Of a stretch of DNA of 64,000 bases, positions 24,285 through 35,684 are shown piece by piece. The position numbers and the translations under genes are program-made. The stretch covers positions 1,419,501 to 1,483,500 of the forward strand of contig RCSZ01000013.1 of NCBI GenBank assembly GCA_014898425.1, in the 5' to 3' direction. Below the pieces are notes generated by a model that ran no database searches, was not told where the DNA came from, and saw only the letters and a program-made list of their open reading frames with translations. Each line of letters begins with the position of its first letter. The first letter of the stretch is position 1. Source of the DNA: Botryotinia globosa. Its lineage: Eukaryota; Ascomycota; Leotiomycetes; Helotiales; Sclerotiniaceae.

Positions 24285-25572
24285 CGATAGTTCTGCAACT
24301 ATATGCTCTCGGTCAATGTCTTTTCCCTTCCACTGTTGGGTGATCCATCCTTGGTTCGACAACCAAAATTTGTCATCTGACAGTATACCAGTACATTTGC
24401 TAACTTTAATTCCGTTGGAGGAACCCACCTCCGTAGGAACTTTCTCGCTAGCAACCTCTTCCAAGACGGCATGCAGCTATTCAACAGCTAATCACAATAT
24501 TGTATCATAGAAAAGGTCAAGTTCAGTCTTCGGTATCACCAAGAAGCATCGGGCTTCTCTTACTAACGTTTAGTTGTCTCACCCAATGTCGTCGATGGGT
24601 GCCCATTCCACTAAATTATGGCAAGGAACAACGAACTCAACAAGAAATTCAGGAAGTGCGTACTTTTCCACTTTTGTGTGATATTATTGGCCTTATGTGA
24701 TTCACACATTCCAGTGTAAAACATGCCATACTCAAGTTCCGGCGTCAGTTTCGCCTGTGGGTCAAGATTTGCAGCAACGCAAAGTTTGAGGACTGCAATG
24801 AATGGTTCTTCATTTTGGACCTAGAAATCAAGATTTCAATGTATAGCTGGGCCTAAAAGACACAGAATCCTCATTGAATCATGCATGTGTTTTTAATCAA
24901 TCTGTCGTGTCGCGCATTACACCCGTGAAATCACACTTCCCTCTGATAGCAACTTCAATGATCCTGTCATGCACATCTCAAATCCTTGGCTTTAAGTCCA
25001 TTTGATATTAGAATTGAGACTATGGGAAAACACTATTCTACATCTTCGCAGTCTTGACAACAGTCTCGTGTCATACGATGGGACCTAAGAATTCTTGGAA
25101 TAGTATAGCTCACCAGCCACCTACAACAATTACATGGATGTGGATACATGTACTTTTCTTCAAACTCTGCAATCAAATTGACAGTCGGTCTTTCTTGGAG
25201 GATTCGTCATTAAAATCCTGAGGCCACTTCTATCAAAAAGACTGGCCTTCCCAGAAGTTAGAGTTCTGCTCTCTGCCCTTAATCTCATGACAATCATTCT
25301 CAGTGAATATATCGGGTTCATCGATGCAGGTCTCATTTGCACAGTTGCAGATTTTTGATAAAATTTCTGGGCCGACTCCGAAAAGCCTATGACTAGGAAC
25401 TTTCCAAACAGCATTGGATTTGTATTTCTCATCCAGGACCAACAGGAAGTAATGACAAAATATTCGCATCTTCTTCACTCTCCACGGTTGTGGAATCGAA
25501 TTACACTGGTTTCACTCACAGAGCTTACGATGATGAAGCCACGATTTCCTGACGAAAAATGACTACCAAGTA

Positions 25573-25755
25573 GTGAAGTTCTACACAGAAGACGGCAAAA
25601 CCTGGGAGATTAGTGAAAACAAAGTTAGATCAATTTATCAGGGGAAGAACGGCTCTCCCGTCAGATGCTTTCTTGGGGGAAATTTGATCGCAGTTGAAGA
25701 CAATGGCCTGGCTGATTATTGTCCAGAAGGAACAAACGCAATGTGGAAATCTTAA
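25573..25755 (+). CDS. Unassigned ORF or exon fragment
   Basis: The frame can be read from about 25561 and ends at 25755. It encodes a protein-like sequence of about 60 residues with a balanced composition (VKFYTEDGKTWEIS, then GKNGSPVRCFLGGN and two cysteines). The first codon of the 60-residue frame is not a convincing start, so it would have to be a terminal exon or a gene remnant. No family is recognised. Confidence 0.22.
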   Translation: MKFYTEDGKTWEISENKVRSIYQGKNGSPVRCFLGGNLIAVEDNGLADYCPEGTNAMWKS

Positions 25756-27012
25756 ACACAGATGGCTAGTTTAGAGGAACAGAAGCATGATAATAATGAA
25801 GAGCAATTATAATTAATGGCATGTTTAGAAAGATTGAGATTGTTAAAGGGGAGTAACGAGATGGGAGAGAAGGGGCGTAGCTTAGGAGGAGGATTTATTA
25901 ATAATAAAAAGGATTGGAAGATTGATAAGAAAGATAGCAGCACGCTTCCAATGTATTGATTCCATCACAGAGAGCCAAGTTAGAAGCCAATAATATCTCC
26001 ACCCCCGTGCATTCCAAAGTTATACACAGAAGAATAGAATTTATTCATGCATTGTCATTTTCACATAAAATACAACATTAAATAATCCACCCACCCAATC
26101 CACAACCCTCTCTATAAATATAAACCCCATAAACAATCCTCCCTTATATTACCACACCCAGAACTCTCCCTCTCCTACCCAAACTACAGATCCACAAATT
26201 CAAATTCCATACTGTATACCCATTTCCCACAGCTAATGAATTGACGATCAAAATATCACCACATGACTAATCTCTGCATATTTCATATCCCCATCCCAAC
26301 AACCAAAAACCGTATTCTCTTCCCACATCCGTACAAAAGCTAGCAAGGGTGCATAGATAATCCTAAGGTCAATTAGCGCGCTTTTGCACGGATCAAACGC
26401 TTTATCAAGAGAGTCGGCAGTATTCAATAGAACTAATTTCACGGCATTTACTGAATTAAACGATTTTGAAGTTTTCCGCATGCCCAACACATAATGACCC
26501 TAAATTATTAATCCTCGCTAGTTTGGTAATCGTACAAATCGTGTGAAAGAATACTTCGCACGGTATCGTACTAGTATATCGAATCTAATCAAAAAGTTCA
26601 TGAATCAAGACCCTGAATATTCGGCTGATGGGGTGGATTTTCGCTAATTCAGGGGCATTGCTGGATAGAAGTTGCGAGTTAGAAATGCTTATTAAGATAA
26701 TTATATCATTTAACATGAATATGCTTAATAATGCCACTTCTGATTGAAGAATACTGGGGCACAAGATGCTGCGTGTTTTACCTTTTTTTGTCAAGACTTC
26801 TAGTAAGTAGGTATGTGAATCTGTTGCGAACGCGATTAACGGTTCACTTATCTCAGCACCAATAGTCCTTTCTGACGTCTACACGAGGGTGTATTTCAAT
26901 CATCACATGAGGATTATCAACCAATAGAAATATATTCATGAATCATAAACTGTTCTCCCTCCACAGACACAGTAACGTCCTTCATCTAATCCCCAAGATC
27001 GTATCATCTCAT

Positions 27013-29496
27013 TTAAACCGCCTCATCGGCTGCCACACTCTCATAAGCTCCACCATCATCTCCGCCCCTCCTCATCTCCATTCTCGAAGGCGTCTCATAC
27101 ATTTTCGTATAATTGACTACCTGACCACCCAACATCGCCGCACCATTTTCTCTCTTTCCAAAAAGTGGTGCTGGATCACACCAGAAATCTTTACAGTTTC
27201 CGATGCAACCCCGGGAGAAGGGATTTTGAGGTGCCCGGCGTCGGTTTTTGCTTCCTTCGTAGCCATGGAAAGCAGTTTCAACAAATGTGTCCACACCGAG
27301 GATCTTCTTCCACTGTGCGAAACAGCCGGCTTTATGAGCGTGATGATGGCCGTGGCCGTCTGGTGCGTGGGTTGGTGGTAAAGCGGGATCAGGACCAAGT
27401 CCAGCATTTCCGACTTGACCGCCTGATCTTGATGTAGCGCCAGTGGTGAGAGCATTGGTAATGGCCTGGGAAGTTTTTCCTCCAGCGTGTGTACCGCGCA
27501 TGTTTTCCCAAGTGGTCATGGCTCTTGAGATCTGAATCAATTGGACGAACAGTAACATAGTAACCCATGTCAGTTGCAAGATTGCCCATAATACCAACAC
27601 TAAAGTATAAGAATCCGAATTGACAATCCCACATAGTGTGGGTGAAAGGAAGTTGCACTCCTGCTCGCCCTTGCCAACGAAGCCTTCAAAGTCTTAATCT
27701 TGATTAGTGTTGATTCCGTGAAAAATATCAAATTGACACTTACATCCGATAGCAACCCTAACTAAAAAGATAATTCCGAGTTCCAAGCACACGAGATAGA
27801 GGAAGAAATGTCTATGATTATTGACACCGACACAGTTGTTAATCCAAGGACAATGACTAAGTCACCATGTTAATAAGCTTTCTCAAGAAAAAGGTGTATA
27901 GAATGAGCTTACTGGTCATGCTTTGCTACGCATCGGTTGCATCTCCTGCAATGCTTGCTTCTCAGGGGTTGGCGAACCATGCAATGAACACAGAAATTTT
28001 GCTCGTCAAACTTCCACACACTCAATAATTCATCAATTACAGCCTTTTGCTGGGTTAAACCACCTAGCTTTGGAACATGACCTGGCTCGTAGACCATTGA
28101 ACAAAAGTAGAAATATCCAGTGAGACTGTAAAAGGCGAGAAACAAGAGATTAGAGAGCGGGTAAGTGCCATAGGTAGCTAACATTGTCAGTATAGATTCT
28201 CATGAAAAAACGGATTCTCGGTTACAAACCTGGTAACAAAGTTGTCATCCATCTAACACCAACCCAAAATAAGGTAGCAGAAAAGATTCCTGCAAGCCAA
28301 GGCTAAAATTACATAATCATCAATGTTGCTCTTGAAACTCTTGTAGAAAGTCTTGGAGACATACCGTTTTATGTAAATGCTTCATATCTGAAGGCGCATA
28401 CTCCAATACCTGCTGGGCCAACCATTGCAATGAATACCCAAAGAACAATGCCATAGGCACACCAATAAATATCACCATTTGACTACTGATCATGATCATC
28501 GTCCAAAGAATTAGAAACGGCCATAAAAAGAAGAACTTGTTCATGAATGCACGTTTATCCTTCAACAGCCATGATGACATGGGAAAGCTGATGAGAACCG
28601 GCTTGGCATCCTCGTCGTAGCCACACTCTGTAAGAGCTTTGTGCCAAATCCTTTCCGTCTTCATCTCCTGGGCTGTGATGGCTGGGGTTTTGCCAGTCGA
28701 GGTTTCGGCAAATCTATCCGCTCCGTACTCAATTAACTTTTGTATACATCCCTGAGATCCCTTTACCAAAGCCCAATGTAATGCAGTGAATCCAGTTTCG
28801 TCCGTGGCATGAATATCAGCACCCCATCTCAAGAACAAATCTACGCAACTCGGTAATCCCTTATACGCCGCCCACATTAAACAAGTATGTCGCTGGCTAT
28901 CAAGCACGTCGACATTAATATTTTGATGTAGAAGAAGAACGAGGAGGAATATATTCCCCTCAAATGTAGCCAGGTGGAGAATATTGTATCCTTGGACATC
29001 CGTGATCAGAGGATCAGCGCCATTTTCCAGCAATAGGTGAACGATATAATAATGGCATCTTTGAGCAGCCCACATTGCTGGTGTAGCTACAGACTCTCCT
29101 CCTTTCTTATTCACGTCTGCACCCGCTTTCAAAAGAAACTGGCACATGGCATACTGGTTGTTAATAGCCGCCCACTGTATGAATACATTAGCTAGGAAAT
29201 CTTGCACGGTGGAAATCGAGTCGAACATGTAAAGGTGTTATGCCCTCGCCGTCACTATAGGTAGCATCAAATGTATCATCATCGAATAGCTTTTCCACCG
29301 CTTGAATGTCTCCTATCCGAGCAAGCTGCATTATGTCCGCTGCAGGCTGTTCTGGAGGTGTCATAACCCCAAGCTCTACATGATTATCATCAGTGAGCGT
29401 CGGCGCCACGACATTTGACTTTCCACTTGGCATTATTGGAGCATTTTTCTTCAAAGAATCCGTTCCAGAGGAGGCTTTCGAGTCTCCGAGGGCCAT
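27013..29496 (-). CDS. akr1: Palmitoyltransferase AKR1 (ankyrin repeats plus DHHC)
   Basis: Six exons, 29496-29227, 29174-28365, 28302-28230, 28177-27913, 27856-27744 and 27692-27013, with introns of 49-62 nt, give 736 residues. An acidic N-terminus precedes about six ankyrin repeats (about 60-290; [46 protein letters not shown]). Membrane segments follow, and then the zinc/DHHC cysteine-rich domain ([27 protein letters not shown]), whose active DHHC is completed only by joining exons 4 and 5 (Asp472-Cys475). The final exon has two helices and the [14 protein letters not shown] motif. AKR1 enzymes S-palmitoylate proteins at the Golgi or endosome and affect endocytosis and pheromone signalling. 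A His/Gly-rich cytosolic tail follows. Confidence 0.95.
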
Positions 29497-30138
29497 GTCG
29501 GGACCAATGAAGCTGGATTGAGAGTGTTCGAGGTGTCGGGGGAAAGCAGTCGATTACGGTACGTAGGATATCAAGCGTGAACGTTATGGCAACATATACA
29601 TAAGAATATAGTAAAGCAAAGAAGTCAATGATCAAGGAGAAACACGGCGAGAGCGGAGTTTTATCATTGAAAAGAGCTGACTAGTAGTATTCTCCGTGGC
29701 CTTTGATTGAAATTATATTCCTGCTTACATGGAATGGTAACCTTTCCTTTCCTTTCCTTTCCTTTCCCAACGAGAGTGCATACAAGGCTGAGTATCCGTT
29801 GGTACTTTATTTTAGTATCCGGCTTGCCTTGTTGTGGAAGCGGTGACAGGGGGAAAGTCAATTTTCTTAGCACAGCTCAGCATGTGGAACCCCCTAAATT
29901 CCTAAATTACATGTACCTACGACGTATTCGTCACCACCAAATAATTTCCATAGCCTCGTGAAAGAACAACACCACCACCACCACCACCACCACCATAAGG
30001 AAAAGACCACCCGCAATATCACCCCATTGTGTACGTGGAGCCTTTCTTTCATATTATATGTACCGCAAGTCTGCGGTTACTTGATGAACGTCGTCGATCC
30101 TCAAGTTTCTGAATGATAGAATTCTTTTCCAATTGGTC
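29497..30138. promoter_or_regulatory. Divergent intergenic region AKR1 / SRP receptor beta
   Basis: About 640 bp lie between the two divergent start codons and must hold both promoters. It contains TTTCC repeats (29740-29767) and nine CAC/ACC triplets (29968-29994). No defined factor site can be named. Confidence 0.5.
29968..29994. repeat. CAC trinucleotide repeat, about nine copies
   Basis: A perfect run of CAC triplets lies in the leader region of the SRP receptor beta gene. Confidence 0.9.
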
Positions 30139-31082
30139 ATGTCTTCTTCACAGGATTGGATTCATACTCTGATGAACCCCTCGCCTTTGGGCTTGATCAT
30201 TACAATCATCCTAGTCCTCTCGATACCGATATTCCTCCACTCTGTAGTATTTCGCGCAACTGGTTTCACATCTTTACCCTCTATTGTGTTAATTGGACCA
30301 AGCGGCGCAGGGAAAACGGCACTTCTGACTCTTGTAAGTAATTCAACAGAAGACGCATTGGTCGCATGAGGTGAGTAGCCATCACAAACACTAATAATCG
30401 ATTATAGTTTGAACGAGAGAACAAGCCTGCAACTACTCATACTTCTCAAACAATTTCATCTGCCGAGTGTTCTCTACCGGTCGATACAGTAGCTGCCTCG
30501 AATAAATATCGTTCAGTCAATGATCCTACCAATCAAGTTCACAAGAAATTCCTCCTAATTGATACTCCTGGGCATGGAAAACTGCGACACGATGCATTCG
30601 AACAGCTCTCAACGGCCCAAAATCTTCGAGGTGTCATATTCCAAGTCGATGCTACTACTTTGGGAGCTGGAGATGAGGGTCTAAGAGAGGCTGCCGATTA
30701 TCTACACGATTTACTGCTCCTCATGCAAAAGCTTATGGATGGAAAAACTACCACAAAGGCACCTCAAGAACTATCAATACTCATCGCTGCCAACAAGATG
30801 GATCTATTCACTGCTCTTCCAGCCGCATTGGTCAAAAGTAGTCTTGAAAGAGAAATCACTAAAGTCAGAGTCTCGCGATCGAAAGGTCTACTTGATTCGG
30901 GGATGTCTACAGAGGAGGACGAAGATAAAGATGAATGGCTTGGAGAAATGGGTTCTACCGACTTCAAGTTTTCACAAATGGAGGAGTTCAACATCTCTGT
31001 TGAAGTAGCTGGTGGTAACATAATTGGATCTGATGGTGGATCGGTTGATGCTTGGTGGAGGTGGGTAGCCAACAGATTATAA
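30139..31082 (+). CDS. srp102: Signal recognition particle receptor subunit beta
   Basis: Exons 30139-30333 and 30408-31082 flank a 74-nt intron (GTAAGT donor, CACTAATA branch, TATAG acceptor) and give 289 residues. A single N-terminal membrane anchor (about 17-38) is followed by a Ras-like GTPase: P-loop GPSGAGKT at 53-60, DTPGH at 117-121 and the NKMD guanine motif at about 194-197. The length and the anchored GTPase layout are those of SR-beta, which holds SR-alpha at the ER membrane and receives the SRP-ribosome complex. An insertion rich in acidic residues (EEDEDKDE) sits before the C-terminal FNISVEVAGG segment. The ATG at 30139 was chosen because the upstream in-frame codons are non-ATG. 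Confidence 0.94.
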
Positions 31083-31609
31083 GCGAATGAAGCTTTTTCC
31101 GCATTCCACATTCTAGGATTCATCTAATACCCCTCATGAACCTTATCTTCACAACCTTTTTTTATGTGAATAGCTCATCACATTAATTGGGACGATAAAA
31201 CTTCATTTTATAAGTATTTTAATGTTATTCTAATGAATTTGAGATGTCTCGACTACTTTATTACAAGCGGCTTAGCTAAGCTCTAGCTGTTGAGGTCATA
31301 TTATTACATGATTCACCACTGAAGCTAGCAGTTCGCATTCTTTGTAACGTCATTCATCTGTACAATAAAGTTCAATTGAATCAACTCATCCCATATATAG
31401 GTGTCCGCAATAGAAATGCTTTTCCCTTCAGTATCCTTTCTCTCATTCACTGTATCAATTTTCACCCCTGAAGTCAACTTAATGAATAGTTGTTCTGGCC
31501 ATTCACTTGATGGTTGTACCAGAGAACCACCATCAAACTATAAATTGTCAAGACTTGCTGGAATGTACAGAACACAATCAAATCTTTTGATCAACCACAA
31601 TTCAAAAAG
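31083..31609. other. Spacer between SRP receptor beta and the polymerase gene
   Basis: This is AT-rich tandem-gene spacer holding the terminator of the upstream gene and the promoter of the polymerase gene. A frame at 31401-31685 overlaps the polymerase start in another frame and is considered spurious. Confidence 0.5.
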
Positions 31610-33676
31610 ATGTCCTCAACAATCCGATTTCCTCCAAGCTATCTATTTAAGTTTCTTCTTGGCAGTAAAGAAATCAGAGAACTAGAAGATGGACTGGATG
31701 AATACGGTGCTTTGCGATATACAATTCAAGAAGCCGAAGTGGGACTCACGAGGATTCCTACGAAGGCGAGGGTGGAATTTGAGTTGAGGAAATTGAAATT
31801 TATGACGGTTGATGTCACGAATATTGGAGGAGCGATAGCAAAGTTAGGGGATGTGGATGTAGGGGTGAAGGAGGAGGTGGGGAGGAAGAGGAAAGCTGGG
31901 GGTGGAGAGAAGGAGCAAAGAAGTATTTTGAATGATGACGGGAATGAGGTTATCGAGCTTAGTTCTGATGAAGATGAGACTGAATCCGAGGAAGAGGAAG
32001 AGGAGAAAGGGGAGATGACTCGGAAAAAGTTGAAGTCAGCTGATGGGAAAAGTTCCCCTGCTCCTATAGGCAGTTATGGTCGAAATATTGTCAAAGTTCA
32101 AGACATCGGCATACTTCCAGATAACGTCAATGTGCAGAATACTTTCAAGGTTTTGAAGATAGACTGGTATTTCGATTCGATCAAAAAAGGGGTCTTGCTT
32201 CCCATAGACAAATACCTCATATACGAAGGACGACGAATAACGGAGCCACCGAAATCTCTCCCCTCAGATCTCCTTACACGCGCAGCAGCCGACTCAGGAA
32301 GCTCTCCTAACCACAAATACAGTCCCCATTATCGACAGCCACAGTCAATCAAACCACTTACCCGGCCAACGCTCCTCACAAAATCCACTTCCGAACTTGA
32401 CGATCCATCACATTTCCCTCCGTTACCAGAATACCTCAAAACAATCTACTCGTGCGAAAGACCCACCCCCTTAGCCTCTCCCAACGATCCCTTCATCAAC
32501 CAACTCAAAACCATCAAGCTAAAACGTCTCCTAGACGGCGACCCCATCGGTATTCGCGCCTATAGCACTTCTATCGCCTCCATAGCAGCTTACCCATACC
32601 CCCTCCGCTCACCCAACGAAATCATCCGTCTCCCGGGGTGCGACCAAAAAATCGCAAATCTCCTCCATCAATTCCTCAACACAGGAACCACAGATGAAGT
32701 TCTCGACTTTGAACAGAATCCCCGCATGCAAGTTTTAAAAACCTTCTACAACATCTGGGGCGTAGCCGACATCACCGCGCGCGAATTTCACGATCAAAGA
32801 AACTGGAAAGATCTCGACGATATCGTGGTCGAAGGCTGGAACAATCTCAAACCAGTCCAAAAAGTCGGAGTCAAATATTACGAGGAATTTAACTCCACAA
32901 TCCCCCGCTCCGAAGTCGAAGCCATCGGTTCCATCATTCTTTCCGAGGCGCGGGAGATAGATACCGGCTATCAGATGGTTATCGTAGGGGGATATCGGAG
33001 AGGGAAAGCAGAAAGCGGAGATGTAGATATCATGCTGACGCATCCGGATGAGAGTCGCACATTAGGATTCCTCCCGGAGTTAACGTGGAGATTGGAAGAA
33101 CAGGGATGGATTACGAATATTCTGCTTGAATCGATGAAGAATAGCGAGAGAGGACAATGGCCTGTAAATTTGGGTTGGAAGAAAGATCAAGCGCGAAAAA
33201 CGGGGTTTGATAGTTTGGATAAGGCGTTGGTGGTTTGGCACGATATTCGTTTCCAGGTTGAGGGAGAGAAAGGAAAAGAGGGGCGAGAGAGCAAGAAACT
33301 CAAAAATCCAAATCCGCATCGCAGAGTGGATATTATCATTACGCCATGGAAGACAGCGGGGACGGCGATTATTGGGTGGTCGGGCGGAACGACGTTTCAG
33401 AGGGATTTGAGGAAGTATTGTAAGAAGAAGAAGAACTGGAGGTTTGATAGTAGTGGGATTCGGGAGCGGGGCACGGGGGAATGGGTTGATTTGGAAAGGG
33501 GTGTGGAGGTAGAGCGACTGGCGCATGGAGATAGTAAGAGGGGTGGGAAGGAGAATGGTGATACGAAAGGGAGAATGGAACAAGATATGATTGGAGTATT
33601 GAGAAAGAAGGAAATGGCTGTTTTCAAAGGTATAGGCTTAGAATGGAGAGAGCCATGGGAAAGATGTACTGGGTAG
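31610..33676 (+). CDS. pol4: Family X DNA polymerase (Pol4 / lambda-mu type)
   Basis: A single exon of 688 residues starts at ATG 31610. The N-terminal BRCT-like domain (about 8-205: EAEVGLTRIPTKARVEFELRK to VLKIDWYFDSIKKG) is split by a long acidic insertion. The helix-hairpin-helix lyase and fingers region follows (about 285-410; LPGCDQKIANLL, WGVADITAREFHDQR, KPVQKVGVKYYEEF). The palm carries GGYRRGK, the catalytic DVD in SGDVDIML (about 470-472) and a third aspartate in RRVDIIITP (about 572). Family X enzymes fill gaps in non-homologous end joining and base excision repair in the nucleus. The acidic insertion contains VIELSSDEDE, a sequence of SUMO-interacting type. The assignment is firm, but whether it is closer to lambda or mu is open. 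Confidence 0.95.
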   Translation: MSSTIRFPPSYLFKFLLGSKEIRELEDGLDEYGALRYTIQEAEVGLTRIPTKARVEFELRKLKFMTVDVTNIGGAIAKLGDVDVGVKEEVGRKRKAGGGEKEQRSILNDDGNEVIELSSDEDETESEEEEEEKGEMTRKKLKSADGKSSPAPIGSYGRNIVKVQDIGILPDNVNVQNTFKVLKIDWYFDSIKKGVLLPIDKYLIYEGRRITEPPKSLPSDLLTRAAADSGSSPNHKYSPHYRQPQSIKPLTRPTLLTKSTSELDDPSHFPPLPEYLKTIYSCERPTPLASPNDPFINQLKTIKLKRLLDGDPIGIRAYSTSIASIAAYPYPLRSPNEIIRLPGCDQKIANLLHQFLNTGTTDEVLDFEQNPRMQVLKTFYNIWGVADITAREFHDQRNWKDLDDIVVEGWNNLKPVQKVGVKYYEEFNSTIPRSEVEAIGSIILSEAREIDTGYQMVIVGGYRRGKAESGDVDIMLTHPDESRTLGFLPELTWRLEEQGWITNILLESMKNSERGQWPVNLGWKKDQARKTGFDSLDKALVVWHDIRFQVEGEKGKEGRESKKLKNPNPHRRVDIIITPWKTAGTAIIGWSGGTTFQRDLRKYCKKKKNWRFDSSGIRERGTGEWVDLERGVEVERLAHGDSKRGGKENGDTKGRMEQDMIGVLRKKEMAVFKGIGLEWREPWERCTG

Positions 33677-34260
33677 GAACGGGCATATTCGAGGATTAAT
33701 TTGTGACGACAGTCGAAGGTTACAAATACGTTATTATTATCATCGTCTAAATAAAATATACATCATCGGTTATGAGAATGACGCAATCAAGCGCATCACC
33801 CCCTTTTCTATAGCTGCGAATCTTTTACATGTATGTGGTTCCATGTCTATATAGCTACCTACTTATACCATAAAGAAGCAAGTGACGAAAAATTACAAGC
33901 GCTGATCGAAACAAGTAACACATCGAAATGGCATTTTTTACACCGGATCAAGTGATGGACCCTGATGTAAGATATTAAATGTACTGTGAAACATGCAAGC
34001 GGTTTGGTTGCGGTTGTCTGAATTAAAATATTGAATTTTCAGAAAGCGTTTGGATCCACTGGTCATTGAATCTGAACTGAAGTGTTGACGGCGCCGTAGA
34101 ATATTCGGTATTTTCATTGTTGATCCAAGATTGGAAAATGGGAAATGCTAGCGCAAGTGGTATTTCTGATTGGTCTCAGTTTGCCTAGCTAAACAACAAC
34201 TCCTGTGAATCATTTAGAGTTTTAACGTACTTTCCGTCTCTCAGTAATTTCGAAGTCATA
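33677..34260. other. Convergent 3' spacer
   Basis: This holds the 3' ends of the polymerase gene and of the opposing ESS1 gene. It is AT-rich and no coding region is seen. Confidence 0.55.
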
Positions 34261-35050
34261 TTACGCAAGTCTAGCAAAGATTAGTCGGCAAAGAACGTGG
34301 GAGATGACAATTTACAACCAACCTTTCAATCAAATGCAAGCCAGAAGCAGTTTCAACCACATGACTAACTTCACCTGGCTTTAAGGCAAAAGCTGCTTCC
34401 TCAAACTCTTTCTGCATATCTCCCCGTCCAAAGAAACCAAGATCCCCCATCTTACGGGCAGAGCTGCAATCAGATTCGCTAACGGCAAGGTCACCCAATG
34501 ATGTTGTTCCAGAACGGATATGAGCTTCATGCTGCAGAATGATGCTCATCGCCTCTTCCTTTGTGCGGGTAATTTCGGCCTATCATTTTATTAGTCATAT
34601 TTCCTTGCGCACAGTGAGGTTGCTCAATCGCTGATTGTTGATTTCGAGTTTTGGTCATGGAGAAAACGAACCTCGCGCCAACTGCTCGGCCTTCTGCTGC
34701 CCTTGTGCTTCACCAGTAAATGACTGGCTCTGATCTTTCCTGATTGATCTTCCTGGCCATTGGCATTGTCTCCGATCTCCGAGGCGCTGTAATGCTCGGC
34801 CATGTATGCCTTCAGCTTTTCGGTATCAGTGTTTGCTGGAGGCTCCCAGCTTGATATCGTCTGCGCTTCGTTGAAATAGTAGGGAATGTTCTTAGATTTT
34901 GAAGTGCGAACTTCCCATCCTGCTGGTAGACCTGCGTCCGTCTATGTGAAGAGTTAGTAAAGCTTGAGCGAAATTTACATTACGAATTCAAAGCGTTCAG
35001 CTATTAAAGGTATAGTAAACATTCAGAGCGCAAAGGGAGAACGTTACCAT
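34261..35050 (-). CDS. ess1: Pin1/Ess1 peptidyl-prolyl cis-trans isomerase
   Basis: Four coding exons give 179 residues: 35050-35048 (the ATG alone), 34941-34672, 34579-34323 and 34270-34261 (last ten bases, LA and stop). Introns are 106, 92 and 52 nt. Residues 6-36 are a WW domain (LPAGWEVRTSKSKNIPYYFN to SSWEPP, with both tryptophans). The parvulin domain follows, with the phosphate-binding basic loop HLLVKHKGSRRPSSWR, FFGRGDMQKEFEEAAFAL and SGLHLIERLA. Ess1/Pin1 enzymes isomerise phospho-Ser/Thr-Pro bonds, including those of the RNA polymerase II tail. The start is forced because the conserved opening MTDAGLP needs the isolated ATG spliced to ACGGACGCA. Confidence 0.94.
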
Positions 35051-35684
35051 TGTGTAACTGATATTTTATGATTGAATGTGCTACAAATGACTCGAATCTG
35101 TGATGGATATGATTGATGAGTCTTTTGATATAGATTTTTGTGACTGTACTCTTGTTATTTATTATTTTTGATTGTAATTTTCCAAAGGAAGAGGCGTGAA
35201 AGGAGATGATGCATTTAACTGGAAGGTACAGTATCTTGGTCACAGGGTGAGCCCAATTAAGCTTAGTGGCGGGCGGGGTTTCCTCTCTCTTTAGTAACCC
35301 GTGAACCACCAAGCAACCTCGCGACCAACCAAGCCAATCGTGCCAATCGTCCCAGCTTATTACCTAAGCTAACAAAGAGCTTCATCTACAAGGATTGCAA
35401 AAGAGTTCTAGTCCGGCTAAAAGTATCCACATCGAAATCCACTCAATCCATAATCTATCATTCATCGACATTTCTCAGCAACGCGACACAACGAGAGAAT
35501 CTCTTTATTATACAACATCAGAGAAGGATACTAATATTCTTCCTTCTTCTACGATCTAAACATCGACTTTAACTACCTAGGTAGCTCTCGGTGCTGAATA
35601 ACAATATTTATCCACAAGGATTGTTACGATTTATCTATTGCGACAAAATCAATCCTAGAACACACCTTTCAAAGAAATACCATC
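35051..35684. promoter_or_regulatory. Divergent promoter region ESS1 / RPB9
   Basis: The ESS1 and RPB9 start codons face away from each other across about 630 bp. The region includes a perfect CTACCTAGGTAG palindrome at 35573-35584 and an AT-rich leader before RPB9. The regulatory role is inferred only from position. Confidence 0.5.

Larger units (their letters stand above)
23371..27012. other. Gene-poor tract with unassigned ORFs
   Basis: About 3.6 kb lie between the SRP72 start and the AKR1 stop. Short frames exist (listed separately where somewhat protein-like), but none belongs to a recognised family and no consistent exon chain could be built. The sequence is not repetitive and has moderate GC in places (24040-24300, 25570-25760). 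It could hold an intron-rich lineage-specific gene, decayed genes or nothing. Confidence 0.5.

Noticed and set aside
24500..24790. Spliced frame containing CKTCH, resembling a haem c attachment motif
   Set aside because: A plausible GT-AG join gives CKTCH, but no cytochrome fold surrounds it and the frame ends 20 codons later. It is probably coincidence.
26248..26490. 80-codon minus-strand frame
   Set aside because: It has protein-like composition but no recognised family, no splice partners and no supporting context.
31401..31685. 94-codon frame overlapping the start of the polymerase gene
   Set aside because: It is in a different frame from the polymerase, and its composition shows no domain.
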